Positions 1 through 10,299 of a stretch of DNA of 64,000 nucleotides are shown piece after piece. The translations under genes were made by a program, and so were the position numbers. The DNA comes from Mangifera indica (Eukaryota; Streptophyta; Magnoliopsida; Sapindales; Anacardiaceae). Each line of letters opens with the position of its first letter. Positions within the stretch are counted from its first letter, which is position 1. The notes beneath the pieces were generated by a model. The model worked only from the letters and a program-made list of their open reading frames with translations, was not told where the DNA came from and searched no databases. Location of the stretch: positions 183,515-247,514 of the forward strand of contig NW_025401131.1 in the NCBI RefSeq assembly GCF_011075055.1, given 5' to 3'.

Positions 1-621
1 TTCAAGGCATAAAGGAAATTCCACTAACCATGGGGTCTTCCACCACTAATTCTTCCACCAAGGATGAATTGGATAAAGGAAAATGGAGAAAGAAAAGCCA
101 ACAAGCTTTTATAAAAATCAAGTAGCTAACCCTTTTACAAAATATGACCACCTTTATATAGAGAAGAAGTGGCAACAAGTAAAAGTTTACATAGGTTTTT
201 AATAAAAAACAATAAGCTAGGCCCTTAATTCACTCTAAACCACACAAATTAAAGCATGTCATACTCTAAATAAATGCAATAACATAAAATGGCACTATTC
301 TTTCCATAAAAGGTGGATTCTTGTCTCTACCAAAACTTTTCTTTTTTTAATTTTCATCCAACTCTTTTAATTAGGCTTTGAGCACCTTTTGGGCTTCAAA
401 AGGGTGTACTTCTTGGGTCTTTAAGACCTACTAATTCATGAGAGTTTTGGATGCAAATAATAGTATTGCACTAATAAGCAAAGATGGGCTAAGGTGGAAA
501 CGACAATGAATCTTTGGGTTTGCATAGAGCTAATTCTTCCTTCTTAATGGTAGCTTAAGCCAAATGGAGATTTGATAGAGACTTGGAACCTAGAGTTGGA
601 GAAGTGGCCGAAAATACATCA
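1..621 (-). repeat. Ty3/gypsy LTR, cut by window edge
   Basis: Read on the minus strand, the right edge begins TGATGTATTTTCGGCCACTT, the same start as the gypsy 3' LTR at 6629 and close to the solo LTR at 60699. The left part matches the downstream half of those LTRs. The outer LTR end lies outside the window, so solo LTR versus full element cannot be decided. The five bases after the LTR (622-626, TAACT) would be one copy of a target duplication. It interrupts LINE-type sequence. Confidence 0.8.
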
Positions 622-975
622 TAACTAGTTTATCCATGGTGATGATCCTTTTCTTGATAACCATCAAAGTTATCATGGAGTGCCTAGGAATGTTGAGCTT
701 ATGACAAACAAGGCCATTCCTGGGAACTCTTTCTTTCTTAACCCGAAACTTATCCCAAGTGCTAGAATAAGTGAAAACCTTAAAAGCCTTCAAGTCCCAT
801 AATGTAGTGTCCTCACCACTATAAGGGCACCCCTTCATACCTTGCTTAATCTCTATAAGATGAATTGAGTTGAGGCAAGGCCATCTCTATCTTCCATCAA
901 CAATAATAAAGCTCAATTTAGCATAACGCCTAAGACCCGAATCATAGATAGCCCTATCGCCATACTTCTCAACTC
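622..975 (-). pseudogene. LINE ORF2 C-terminal zf-RVT remnant
   Basis: Conceptual minus-strand translation resembles the zinc-binding domain (zf-RVT) that follows the reverse transcriptase in plant LINEs. It contains YGDRAIYDSGLRR and, further on, IPRHSMITLMVIKKRI followed by TMDKL, positions where the family usually has IPKHSF-type and RL-T-D-L motifs. At least one in-frame stop follows the IIVDGR motif. The left end is cut by the LTR at 621. It is a separate copy from the LINE on its right, which has its own zf-RVT region. Confidence 0.55.
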
Positions 976-2413
976 TTTTTTTTAATAATTAAAATATTAT
1001 TAACCAAAAGGAAGCTATACAAAATGCTTTACCACAAGACAAACCCCTTGGTTAAAACAAACCAAAAGCATACACAATACATCCTATTGGTATCTATCTT
1101 ACTTAAACAAGAAGATAAAAGACAAGTGAGTCAAAACAATATCAATTATTTTTGAAAATACAAAAAGGAAGATCCTATTTAGTTGCTAGTTTTTCATTTT
1201 CTCTTGATCTCTGAATATTGCTCAAGTATGATGCTCTTTCCCTCACCACTTCTTTGATGTATTTCTTTATCAAAGCTCTCTCTATTTTCTCTTTGCCAAA
1301 GTACATGTTGTTTCATTCTTTCCATATTTAATATAATGTAACACCAAGACTAAGTTTACTTAATATGTTCCTCAAGTTGTTTGCCTTCCAAACTCTTACA
1401 CAGTTCGCTATATATTCCTTCCAAGTTTGTTCCATCCATCTTCCATTGCAAAGATTAGTGATACGTCTCCAAAGAGCATGGCAAAATTCACACTTGAAGA
1501 AGAGATGGTCTTTCTCCTCCTTTTCACGATTGCACAAATTGCATGTATCTTGAGAAATTAGGTTGTACCGAATTAGCTTGTCCTTTGTCATAACCTTTGT
1601 CCTTAATAGGTAGCCGTAAAATAAAAAAATGCCTTGAGTTGTTCTTCTTGTACCATACCAAGTGACTCCATTCAACCTTATCCTTTCTCTCTCTGATCAC
1701 ATTCCAAGTTGATCTTATAGAGAATCCCCATTCGGATCCGATAGCCAATGGTATTTATCTTCTTCTTCTTATGAGGTGATGCATAAATTAGCCTTGATTT
1801 CAATAAGGAATAGAGAATTTGTAGGTAGCTATTTCCATGTGTTTCCATCTATAACCTCCTTTACTTTTGCATAAGTATCCATGCCCACATCATATAAAAG
1901 TTTGCTACCATATCTATCCTTTAATGGCCCATTTGGATGCCAATTATTATGCCATAGGAAAGTAGTCTCCCCATTGCCAATGAGTACTTTGTGCCTTGGT
2001 TTGATCTATTTCCTAAGGTACAAAAGTCTCCTTGCTAAGCTCGATGTCCCATAGGCTTCTTTTCTTTAGCCTATTGGCTTCCACCCATTCAGCCCCATAA
2101 GGTTTGGTTTTTATTTGCTAGGGGGTTCCACATATGCTTTATCATAGCAACCTTGTTCTAATCCTTACTTCTCATTAGAGCAAACCCACCCCACTCATCC
2201 TTCGGAACATATACATACTCCAAGGCCACTTTAGCCTTCTTTTTGTTCAAGTCCACCCCATCCCATAAGAAAGCTCTTAGATATAAATCTATTTCCTTAC
2301 GCACTTTAGAAGGAAGCGTGAAAAGGGAATACCAATAGATTTGAATGTTGAAGAGTATAACTTTTATGAGAATAAACCTTTTAGAATAGGATAGATACCT
2401 GCTTGGGAAACTA
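976..2413 (-). mobile_element. 5'-truncated LINE remnant (RT tail + zf-RVT)
   Basis: On the minus strand, 2413-2158 encodes the end of a LINE reverse transcriptase (LSYSKRFILIKVILF, then an IYW and a LRAFLWDG motif). The stretch 1748-1328 encodes zf-RVT with Cys residues spaced as CNLCN and HLFFKCEFC. Frameshifts and stops separate the blocks. About 350 bp of non-coding sequence follows, ending at a T8 run (976-983) that could be the complement of a short poly(A) tail. The endonuclease and most of RT are missing, as is usual for 5'-truncated LINE copies. The 2413/2414 junction passes straight into gypsy protease sequence. Confidence 0.7.
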
Positions 2414-3714
2414 AAGAACACTTATTCCTTTAAATTCAAGGGGAAGACCATTACTTTGCTACCTCTTAACCCCCAAGAAGCTAATAAGGCTATCAAAGGG
2501 AAAGGAGTTAGAAAGAAGAGTATGTATTTGAATGGGCAGCAAGTAGAAAAGGCTCTTTTGAGTTTGCAACCTGTCTTTACATTACTTATATTTGAAGGGA
2601 GATCAAACATGAGAAGAAAGAAGCCCATCGCTTAGTTCAATCTCTCTTGGCCGAATTTGAAGATGTGTTCCCACTAGAGCTTCCATCCAGCCTCCCTCCT
2701 ATAAGAGGCATTGAACATCAAATTGACTTGGTTCCAGGTGCACCATTACCTAATAAGCCAACCTATAGATGCAATCCCATGGAGACTAAAGAGTTGCAAA
2801 GGCAAGTGGAAGAATTGATTGAAAAAGGCTTTGTAAAGCCTAACGTGAGTCCATGTTCCGTTCCAGCCCTACTTGTTCCTAAGAAAGATGGCTCATATAG
2901 GATGTGTGTGGATAGTAGAGCTATTAACAATATAACCATCAAGTATAGGTATCTCATCCCTAGACTTGATGACATGTTTGATGAGTTACATGGTGCTTGT
3001 GTCTTCTCCAAAATTGATCTAAGGAGTGGCTACATCAAAGAAGGATGAAAGAAGGAGATGAATGGAAGACAACCTTCAAGACTAAGGGAGGCTTATATGA
3101 ATGGTTGGTTATGCCCTTTGGCCTTTCAAATGCTCCAAGCACTTTCATGAGGCTTATGAATGAGGTACTCAAACCTTGCATTGGTGCATTTGTTTTTGTT
3201 TATTTTGATGACATATTAGTATATAGCAAAACTCTTGATGATCATGTCTTGCATTTGAGAAGTGTTTTTGATGTGTTGAGGAAGAATAAGTTATATGCAA
3301 AAAAAGAGAAGTGTGAATTCTTTGTAGACCAAGTTGTGTTCCTTGGATATGTAGTTTCTAAGGATGGCATTCAAGTAGATCAATCCTGGTGCATATCCAT
3401 CAAGGCAATGCAAGGGAGGCTTATATGAATGGTTGGTTATGCCCTTTGGCCTTTCAAATGCTCCAAGCACTTTCATGAGGCTTATGAATGAGGTACTCAA
3501 ACCTTGCATTGGTGCATTTGTTTTTGTTTATTTTGATGACATATTAGTATATAGCAAAACTCTTGATGATCATGTCTTGCATTTGAGAAGTGTTTTTGAT
3601 GTGTTGAGGAAGAATAAGTTATATGCAAAAAAAGAGAAGTGTGAATTCTTTGTAGACCAAGTTGTGTTCCTTGGATATGTAGTTTCTAAGGATGGCATTC
3701 AAGTAGATCAATCC
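2414..3714 (+). pseudogene. Gypsy protease tail and reverse transcriptase, broken
   Basis: 2414-2632 is protease/linker remnant. 2647-3048 reads the RT fingers ([19 protein letters not shown], then [20 protein letters not shown]) up to KIDLRSGY. A frameshift near 3040, where HQIR-type residues are missing, moves the frame; 3045 onward carries [32 protein letters not shown] and the catalytic YFDD motif. The YFDD-bearing block occurs twice because of the 328-bp duplication. The reading is finally cut after IQVDQS by the reverse solo LTR at 3715. The enzyme would copy element RNA into DNA in virus-like particles; this copy cannot. Confidence 0.85.
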
Positions 3715-3739
3715 TGGTGCATATCCATCAAGGCAATGC
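3084..3739. repeat. 328-bp tandem duplication spanning RT and LTR edge
   Basis: Copies lie at 3084-3411 and 3412-3739 and look identical by eye. Each contains about 300 bp of RT (including the YFDD motif) plus the first 25 bp of the reverse-oriented LTR. Because the unit already includes LTR sequence, the duplication occurred after that insertion. Near-identity suggests it is recent compared with the decay around it. Confidence 0.9.
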
Positions 3740-4741
3740 AACAATTCACAAACTCAAATCTGGAAATTAATGTTCATATGACACAACAGCACTTTGTCTT
3801 CCAATTTAACTATTCAAATGACCTCTAAAATATACAAAGTATAGATCATTGGAAATGGTATTCAAAGAGTTTTCTAATGGTATATTATAGCAATCACAAC
3901 TCAACCAACAAGGCATTCAAAACTTGTTTCAAAGTTTGATGACAAAATCTGAAAATGGCAAAATCACACACTGTGAACAGTATTCGGGCATACAACACAC
4001 ATTCACACTTTGAATTTCAAGGGTAACAAGAAAGTTAACCAAGGCATAAAGGAAATTTCCACCAACCTTGGGGTCTTCCACCACCAATTCTTCCTCCAAG
4101 ATGAATTGGATAAAGGAAAAAGCAACTAAAGAAAAGCTACAAAGCTTTACTTGAATATTTCATTATCAAAGAAGTCTAGCCTTTACAAGTGAAAATCCAC
4201 TTTCATATACAAGAGCAAGTGGTGGCAAAAATTGGGCATTAATTTGACATGGAAGCTTTTCCCTTCATTTAAGCTTAACCATTCATTCAATACTAAGGCC
4301 ATACCATATTAATTAAAGAAAACAACAAAAGGAAACAACTTTTCCCTAAAAGGTGGAACTATGTCCACCAACTAAAGTTACTTGCTTCCCTTTTAGTTGC
4401 AATCCAACTAAATGGGCTTTGAACACCTTTTTGGGCTTCAAAATGGAGTGATGGATGGTTGTAACTTCACTTGGGCTTCTCAAAATGATGCTTGGATGTT
4501 TGGACCATTGATGGACTTCAAAAGTTGCACTTTTGGATCAATTGGAGCAAGCTATTCATTTGGACCTTGGGTGGATGTAATAAGACTATATCCAAAAGTG
4601 GTTTTGGGCCAAAATCAAAGGTGCGATGATTCCTTTGGCTTGGGATTTGCTGGAACTTCATTCTTCTTGGCTTCAAAGGTTGCATGGAGACTTAAGGATG
4701 ACTTGGAACCCAAAAATGACAATGGAGCCGCATATACATCA
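3715..4741 (-). repeat. Solo LTR in reverse orientation with 5-bp target duplication
   Basis: The plus strand begins TGGTGCATATCC and ends CCGCATATACATCA, the reverse complements of the LTR ends of this gypsy family. AATCC lies directly on both sides (3710-3714 and 4742-4746). Removing the LTR and one AATCC brings the host reading IQVDQS and KVDAIKTWPQPKTL together at the expected place in RT. No internal sequence is present, so this is a solo LTR. Its length is 1027 bp, like the array LTRs, and its start resembles array LTRs (GTATATGCGGC) more than the solo LTR at 60699 (GTATTTTCGGC). Confidence 0.93.
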
Positions 4742-5545
4742 AATCCAAGGTAGACGCCATTAAAACTTGGCCCCAACCAAAGACTCTCACTGAAGTTAGG
4801 AGCTTCCACGGCCTTGCTTCTTTTTATAGGCATTTTGTGCCTAATTTTAGCACTCTCATGGCTCCCATCACTGAATGTGTGAAGAAAAATGGGTTTGAAT
4901 GGTCCACGGCAGCCTCTAAAGCATTTGAAGAGATTAAAAAGAAGTTATGTGAAGCCTCCATACTTGCTCTACCTAATTTTGATAAGGTATTTGAAGTGGA
5001 ATGTGATGCAAGTGGAGTTGGCATTGGAGCAGTCCTAACTCAAGCCAAAAGCCCCATTGCTTACTTTAGTGAGAAGCTCAATGAGTCCAAGAGAAGGTAC
5101 TCCACCTATGACAAAGAATTCTATGCAATTGTTAGAGCCCTTGATCATTGGAGTCATTACCTAAGGCCTAAACAATTTGTGCTTCATTCCGATCACCAAG
5201 CCTTGAAGTTTCTTAGTAGCCAACATAAGATAAGTTCAAGGCATGCTAAATGGGTGGAATTCCTCCAGTCTTTCTCCTTTGTTTCAGCATAAAAACAAGG
5301 TTCTTCCAATGTAGTTGTCGATGCTCTTTCAAGAAGACATTACTTGTTATCCATTCTTGATGCAAGAGTTCTAGGTTTCCTGCTTATGAGGCAATACTAC
5401 AGTGAAGATGATGAGCTTGGGCAGATCATGAAGAAGTGTTCCAAGGGGTCATATGAGGACTATTCTGTCCATGATGGTTTTTTTTTTTCAAATGAGCTAA
5501 ATTATGCATCCCTAAAGCTCTTTTAGGGAACTTCTCTTTAAGGAG
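4742..5545 (+). pseudogene. Gypsy RT thumb and RNase H remnant
   Basis: The frame resumes with KVDAIKTWPQPKTLTEVRSF, then FEVECDASGVGIGAVLTQ (RNase H first Asp) and YSTYDKEFYAIVRAL-HW. Next come VLHSDHQALKFL and SSRHAKWVEFLQSF. A stop follows at about 5290, then the usual NVV-DALSRR motif in the same region. 5344-5526 continues as the RH-INT connector (LLSILDARVLGF). Stops and an expanded T run near 5480 break the frame. RNase H would remove the RNA strand during reverse transcription. Confidence 0.85.
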
Positions 5546-6628
5546 ACACATGGTGGTGGATTAGCTACTCATTTTGGCATAAATAAGACCTTAGACATGC
5601 TTAAGGAACATTTCTATTGGCCTAAGATGGTTGGTGACGTCCAAGTCATTGTAGCAAGGTGTGGCACTTGTCAAAGGTCCAAATCTCATTTCAAAGCTGG
5701 TCCTTACATGCCTTTGCCGGTTTTGGAGTAGCCTTGGGAAGATCTAAGTATGGATTTTGTGGTAGCTCCTCTTAGAACTCAAAGGGGGAAGGATGCAATA
5801 ATGGTGGTGGTTGATAGGTTTTCCAAGATGGCTCACTTCCTACCATGCACCAAGACTGAAGATGCAAGCAAAGTGGCTGACTTATTCTTCAAAGAAGTGG
5901 TAAGACTTCATGGAATCCCTAGAACTGTAGTTTCGGATAGGGATACCAAATTCTTAAGCCATTTTTGGAGGACTTTATGGAGTAAATTGGGCACTAAACT
6001 CATGTTTAGCACCTCCCAATCACCCACAAACGGATGGCCAAACCGAGGTAACCAATAGAACCTTGGGAGCCATTTTGAGAACCATGGTTTGCAAACACTT
6101 GAGAGATTGGGATTTGAAGCTTGCCCAAGCTGAATTTGCATACAATAGGAGTCCAAGCATTACAACCGGACGCTCTCCATTTGAGGTAGTGTATGGTCTC
6201 AATCCTTTAACTCCTTTGGATCTAACTTCTTTGCCTTTTGATGTACAAATTCATAAGGAAGCAAAGGAGAAAACTACTACAATGAAGAAACTCCATGAAT
6301 CCATCAAATTTCAGATCATGAAAGCCAATGAAGCTTACAAGAAGAAGGTTAACAAGCATAGAAAGCCATCCATTTTCAAACCTGGTGACTTAGTTTGGGT
6401 GCATTTGAGAAAAGAGAGATTTCCAAGCAAAAGAAGGAGTAAGTTAGCTCCAAGGGTTGATGGACCATTTGAAGTGCTTGAGAGGGTGAATGACAATACA
6501 TACAAGGTGAATCTTCCAGATGAAATGGGAGGAGTCTCGACCACCTTCAACATTGGAGATCTTTCACCATACATGGAGGATAGCCACCTTAAGGACTTGA
6601 GGGGAAGTCCCTCCCAACCCGGGGGGGA
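5546..6628 (+). pseudogene. Gypsy integrase remnant
   Basis: The HHCC zinc finger is readable around 5550-5690 (ETHGGGLATHFG, then CGTCQRSKS). The catalytic core follows with the first Asp in SMDFVVAP (5750 on) and the second in [18 protein letters not shown] frameshift near 6018 breaks the stretch carrying the glutamate; the frame resumes at 6063 ([12 protein letters not shown]). The C-terminal part has KPGDLVWVHLRKERFP and ends FNIGDLSPYMEDSHLKDLR just before the polypurine tract. No chromodomain is recognisable. Integrase would insert the DNA copy; this one is dead. Confidence 0.85.
6621..6628 (+). other. Polypurine tract of the gypsy relic
   Basis: GGGGGGGA directly precedes the LTR start at 6629, where the plus-strand primer of an LTR element is expected. 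Array units have GGGGAGGA or GGGAAGGA at the same place. Confidence 0.75.
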
Positions 6629-6688
6629 TGATGTATTTTCGGCCACTTCTCCAACTTTAGCTCCTAAGTCTCTATCAAATCTCCATTT
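6629..6688 (+). repeat. First 60 bp of gypsy 3' LTR
   Basis: Starts TGATGTATTTTCGGCCACTT like the LTR at 1-621 and is interrupted at CATTT (6684-6688) by the start of the copia LTR. The remainder of this LTR is not seen further right. Confidence 0.85.
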
Positions 6689-8091
6689 TGTTGACTCAAT
6701 GAGTCATTATGCTCTTATTTTGATGATAACAAACTAATATGTCCCTAAACATATTAACTAATGATTTTACTTGAGTGTGAGCTTAGATTGCAAGAATTTA
6801 TCGAATGCACTTGAAGGAGTTTCAAGATGAAAATGAAAGACAAGGCTCAAACGAAGAATTCTTAAAAATTTGAAGTAAAACTCAAGTTTAGGTAGACATG
6901 TTTGTAATTTAGAGCATTCGTTTTGATTAGAATATTTGTTTGCATGAAATAGCTCACTTGAAAACTCATTTTCCTATCTTTCACATTTTGGGTTAAAATA
7001 TCATTTTTCAAACTTATTGGGTTTACCCAATTTTTTCACCAAAGTTTATTAATTCTTTTAAAATGACAAAGTTTTGTGAACTATATTTTCATATCTTAAA
7101 GTTGGTTTTGAAAGAATTTTCAAAAATGGTCAAATTGTCACTTTTCAAAGTTTTAGGGGTCAAATGAAAATTTAAAAATTCAGGGGGTAAAATGTAATAA
7201 AATTTGATCGACCGAATTTATCGATTGAATCAGCTTCTGAATTGTCTAAAAGCCATGTATTTTGGCTTCCAGAAATTCGGTCGATCGAATTTTGATTTGA
7301 ATTTTCTAACGGCTAGTGCCATATAAGCTCCACGGAAGTGTCACGTCACATCCGGTTAACTGAATTGTGCATTTTTTGGAAAACTAAAACGGCTATTCTT
7401 TATGCACAATGATAACTTTCCTCATTTTCCCCTATATAAACCTAATCAAATTCATTCGAAAAGTACTTTTGCCACCAAGAACTTTCACATATTTGAGAGC
7501 AAATTAGTTTTGAGCTATTTACTTGTAAATTCTTTTCTCTAATCAAAACCCTTGCTCATACACTTTGTAATTTCATTTGCATTGGGTTGTATTAAGCTTT
7601 AACTTTCATATACACTCTTTGAGAGAGATCATATTTCAATTTCATACTAAAATTTGTACTATAAAAGAGTGAGGTTCACTCTTGGAGAAATTAGAAAATT
7701 TCTAGTGAGAAAAATTGAGTTTTAACATTTGTAAAGGTTAATAACACCTTGGAAGCTATTTTGGTTGTGAAGAAAAGCTTGGTTGAAGTTTTGGTCAACC
7801 AAGGATTAGTGGAATACTCCAAGGGAGAAAGCTTGGAGGAGTGGACATAGGTCAGGTTGAGCTGAACCACTATTTATCGCGCGTTTGATTTTCTCTTTCC
7901 TTAAACTCATACTTTATGTTATGTTATTATGATTGTATTGATTATTTGAAATATTTTAGTTATTCTCATAAATTAGATTTAAAATAGGCAACATTCATTG
8001 ATTTAAATAAATTGTTTTAATTCCCAAATTTGGTAAAGATTGTTTTAAAATTGCCTAATTCACCCCTTCTCTTAGGCCATTCGATCCTATA
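6689..8091 (+). repeat. Copia 5' LTR
   Basis: Begins TGTTGACTCAATGAG and ends CGATCCTATA two bases before the PBS; the terminal CA appears changed to TA. It contains a TATA box at 7433 and a perfect 14-bp inverted repeat (7206-7219 and 7273-7286). The left flank CATTT (6684-6688) would be the target duplication, whose partner is lost. Confidence 0.82.
7433..7440 (+). promoter_or_regulatory. TATA box in copia LTR
   Basis: TATATAAA lies in the second half of the LTR, about 660 bp before the PBS, a position consistent with the U3/R boundary of a long copia LTR. The transcription start is inferred only. Confidence 0.55.
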
Positions 8092-8093
8092 AT

Positions 8094-8105
8094 TGGTATC
8101 AAAGT
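8094..8105 (+). other. Copia primer-binding site
   Basis: TGGTATCAAAGT starts two bases after the LTR end and is close to TGGTATCAGAGC, the complement of the initiator methionine tRNA 3' end used by most plant LTR elements. Confidence 0.85.
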
Positions 8106-8143
8106 TTGGTTGCTCATTTTCATAAACTTAACCGTTTAGAACA

Positions 8144-9922
8144 ATGGCCATGAACCTAGGAAAATCCCATACCATTAGTGAAGGGTTTGCCCCTAATAGA
8201 CCGTCATTGTTTGATGGCACCGGATATGCCCATTGGAAAAATCGTATGTCGATTTTCCTGTAGAGTGATTATGAATTGTGGGATGTAGTGCAAGATGGAC
8301 CTTTTGTTCCTATGAAAGAAGTAGATAGAAAACAAGTGCCTAAAACTAGGGAAGAAATGACCCCTCAAGATAAAAAGAATATTGTCATTAATGCTAGAGC
8401 TATGAATGTGTTATATTGTGCATTAAATAAATATAACTTTAACAAGGTACAAGCTTGTACCTCGGCTAAAGAAATTTGAGAATTATTGATAGTGTCAAAT
8501 GAAGGGACTTCACAAGTCAAGGAGACTAAAATTACATACTCATACACTTATACGAGTTATTTAAGATGAATGCAAATGAAACTATTAGTGACATGTTTGA
8601 TAGATTTATTACTATTGTGAATGAATTAAAAAATCTTGGTAAAGTTTATACTAACCAAGAAAATGTCAAAAAACTTCTTAGGTGTTTGCCTCCCTCTTAG
8701 GATCCCAAAGTGACGGCAATCGAAGAAGCAAAAGATGTCAAGACTCTACCTCTCGAAGAGCTTTTAGGTTCACTTCTCACTCATGAGCTTATTATGAAGC
8801 AATGACAAATTAAAGAAATGGAGAAGAAGAAAAAGAGTATTACCTTCAAATCATCCATCAAAGAGAATGAAAAGTTCCTAGAAGAAGAAGAGGAGACATC
8901 AAATGATGAAGATGAAGACATTGCACTCTTGACTAGAAAGATTGGAAAGCTTCTAAGGAATAGAAAGCTAAGAAGAAATGGAAACTTCATAAAAAGGGAG
9001 GCTTCTCAAGGTGCAAGGGGAGAAAGACAAAGGAGAGAACAAGTTATGTGCTATGAATGCAAGAAGCCGAGACACATCAAATATGATTGTCCTCTCCTCA
9101 AAATTGGTAGATCAAAAAAGAAAGCAATGAAGGCTACGTAGGATGATAACGATGAAAGTGAATCCGAAAAGGAGGATAATGAAGTAGCCAACATGTGTTT
9201 CATGGCAATTACAAATAATAAGGTGATTAACTCTAACTCATCTAATACTTATGATGATTTAGATGACATAGATGATAAGATAGATGAAAACCCCTCATAT
9301 GAAGAGTTATATGATACACTTGAAGAGATGAATGAAAAACTTGCTCTTTGCATGTCTAAAAATGCAATCCTTAAAAAGAAAAATTTTAACTTGGAAAAGG
9401 AAAATGAGTCTTAAAGAAAGAAAGTGAAACTCTTAACCAAAGAATCTTTAAGCTTAAAGCAAAAGAAAATGAAGAAAACAAGTGTTCCATTTTTTAAAAA
9501 GAAAAACAAAAGTTTGAAAATGATCTTTGCATAGCTAAAAAGGAAAAATAAATTATAGAAAATGAAATTGAAGTTTTAAAGGGGGAGCAAAGGATTTAAG
9601 TGAAATAGTTTTAAAATTTAAAAATGGAAAAGATATTTTTAATAAAATGCTTGGTATACAAAGGGGAGTCTTAAACAAAAGAGGACTTGGTTATAAACCT
9701 TTTATCAAGGCAAAATACTTAAAAAATTATTTTGTTAAAGCCTCAACTTCAAATGAATCAAATATAACTTGCAATTATTGTGGAAATAAAGGTCATATCT
9801 CATCATCTTGCCCAATTCAAAAGAAACATCATATGCGCACTAAGAAAGTGTGGGTTCCTAAAGGAACAAAAACTAGCCACCAAGGACCCAATATGATTTG
9901 GGTACCTAAGACAAATTCTTAA
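8144..9922 (+). pseudogene. Copia gag, broken
   Basis: The ATG at 8144 follows the PBS. The N-terminus includes PSLFDGTGYAHWKNRM, typical of the UBN2/DUF4219 gag of plant copia elements. Stops interrupt at about 8262, after SAKEI (8477), near 8698 and beyond. A zinc knuckle CYECKKPRHIKYDC lies near 9051. A Lys/Glu-rich, likely coiled-coil stretch (9190-9600) and a second knuckle CNYCGNKGHISSSC near 9770 follow, then the VWVPKG / WVPKT linker. Gag would form the particle shell and package RNA. Confidence 0.82.
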
Positions 9923-9964
9923 ATCTCTCATTGTGTTTAGGAACGGAAAAACAAAAGGAAGAAA

Positions 9965-10249
9965 AGCAAATGGTTCCTCGATAGTGTTTGCTCAAGACAC
10001 ATGATCGAAGATATTTCACTTTTCTCGACAATAAGCAAGAAAGATGGAGGACATGTCACCTTTGGAGACAACGCAAAGAGTAAAATTATTGGCATTGGAG
10101 ATATTGGTAACAACTCTCATATTATCATCGAAAATGTTCTTTTGGTAGATAGTTTTAAGCATAATCTCCTTAGCATTAGTCAACTATGTGATAAAGGATT
10201 TAAAGTCATTTTTGAGCCAAATAGTTGCATTATAGAAAAATATGAATGA
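9965..10249 (+). pseudogene. Copia aspartic protease with altered active site
   Basis: The family motif around WFLDSGCSRHM is read here as WFLDSVCSRHMIED: the active-site DSG is DSV (GGT to GTT at 9986-9988). The rest (VTFGDNAKSKIIGIGDIG, VLLVDSFKHNLLSISQLCD) is well kept. The substitution should abolish or severely reduce proteolysis, assuming the usual requirement for the DSG/DTG triad. Confidence 0.85.
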
Positions 10250-10299
10250 TGGAAAAACAAGTTGTGTAGGAAATAGAGATGAAAATGTTTACACTATAG

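Larger units (their letters stand above)
2414..6688 (+). mobile_element. Decayed Ty3/gypsy element, 5'-truncated, with nested LTR
   Basis: The order protease tail, RT, RNase H, integrase defines a Ty3/gypsy element. The 5' LTR, gag and most of protease are missing; the sequence starts inside the protease C-terminus at the LINE junction. The 3' LTR begins at 6629 and is cut after 60 bp by the copia insertion. Several frameshifts and stops make it non-functional. It is a relative of the tandem-array family at 12376-50500: the protease tail (TYSF-F-GKTITL, NGQQ) and the last codons before the LTR (SHLKDLR, PSQPGGDD) both have close counterparts in each array unit. Chromovirus affinity is likely, but no chromodomain is visible and I do not assign a lineage. 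Confidence 0.85.

Noticed and set aside
4412..4753. 113-codon plus-strand frame around the right end of the reverse solo LTR
   Set aside because: It is the antisense of LTR U3 sequence also found in all array LTRs; not a gene.
8094..8105. tRNA genes at the TGGTATCA-type sites
   Set aside because: These short matches to the tRNA 3' end stand beside LTR ends and are primer-binding sites; no cloverleaf surrounds them.
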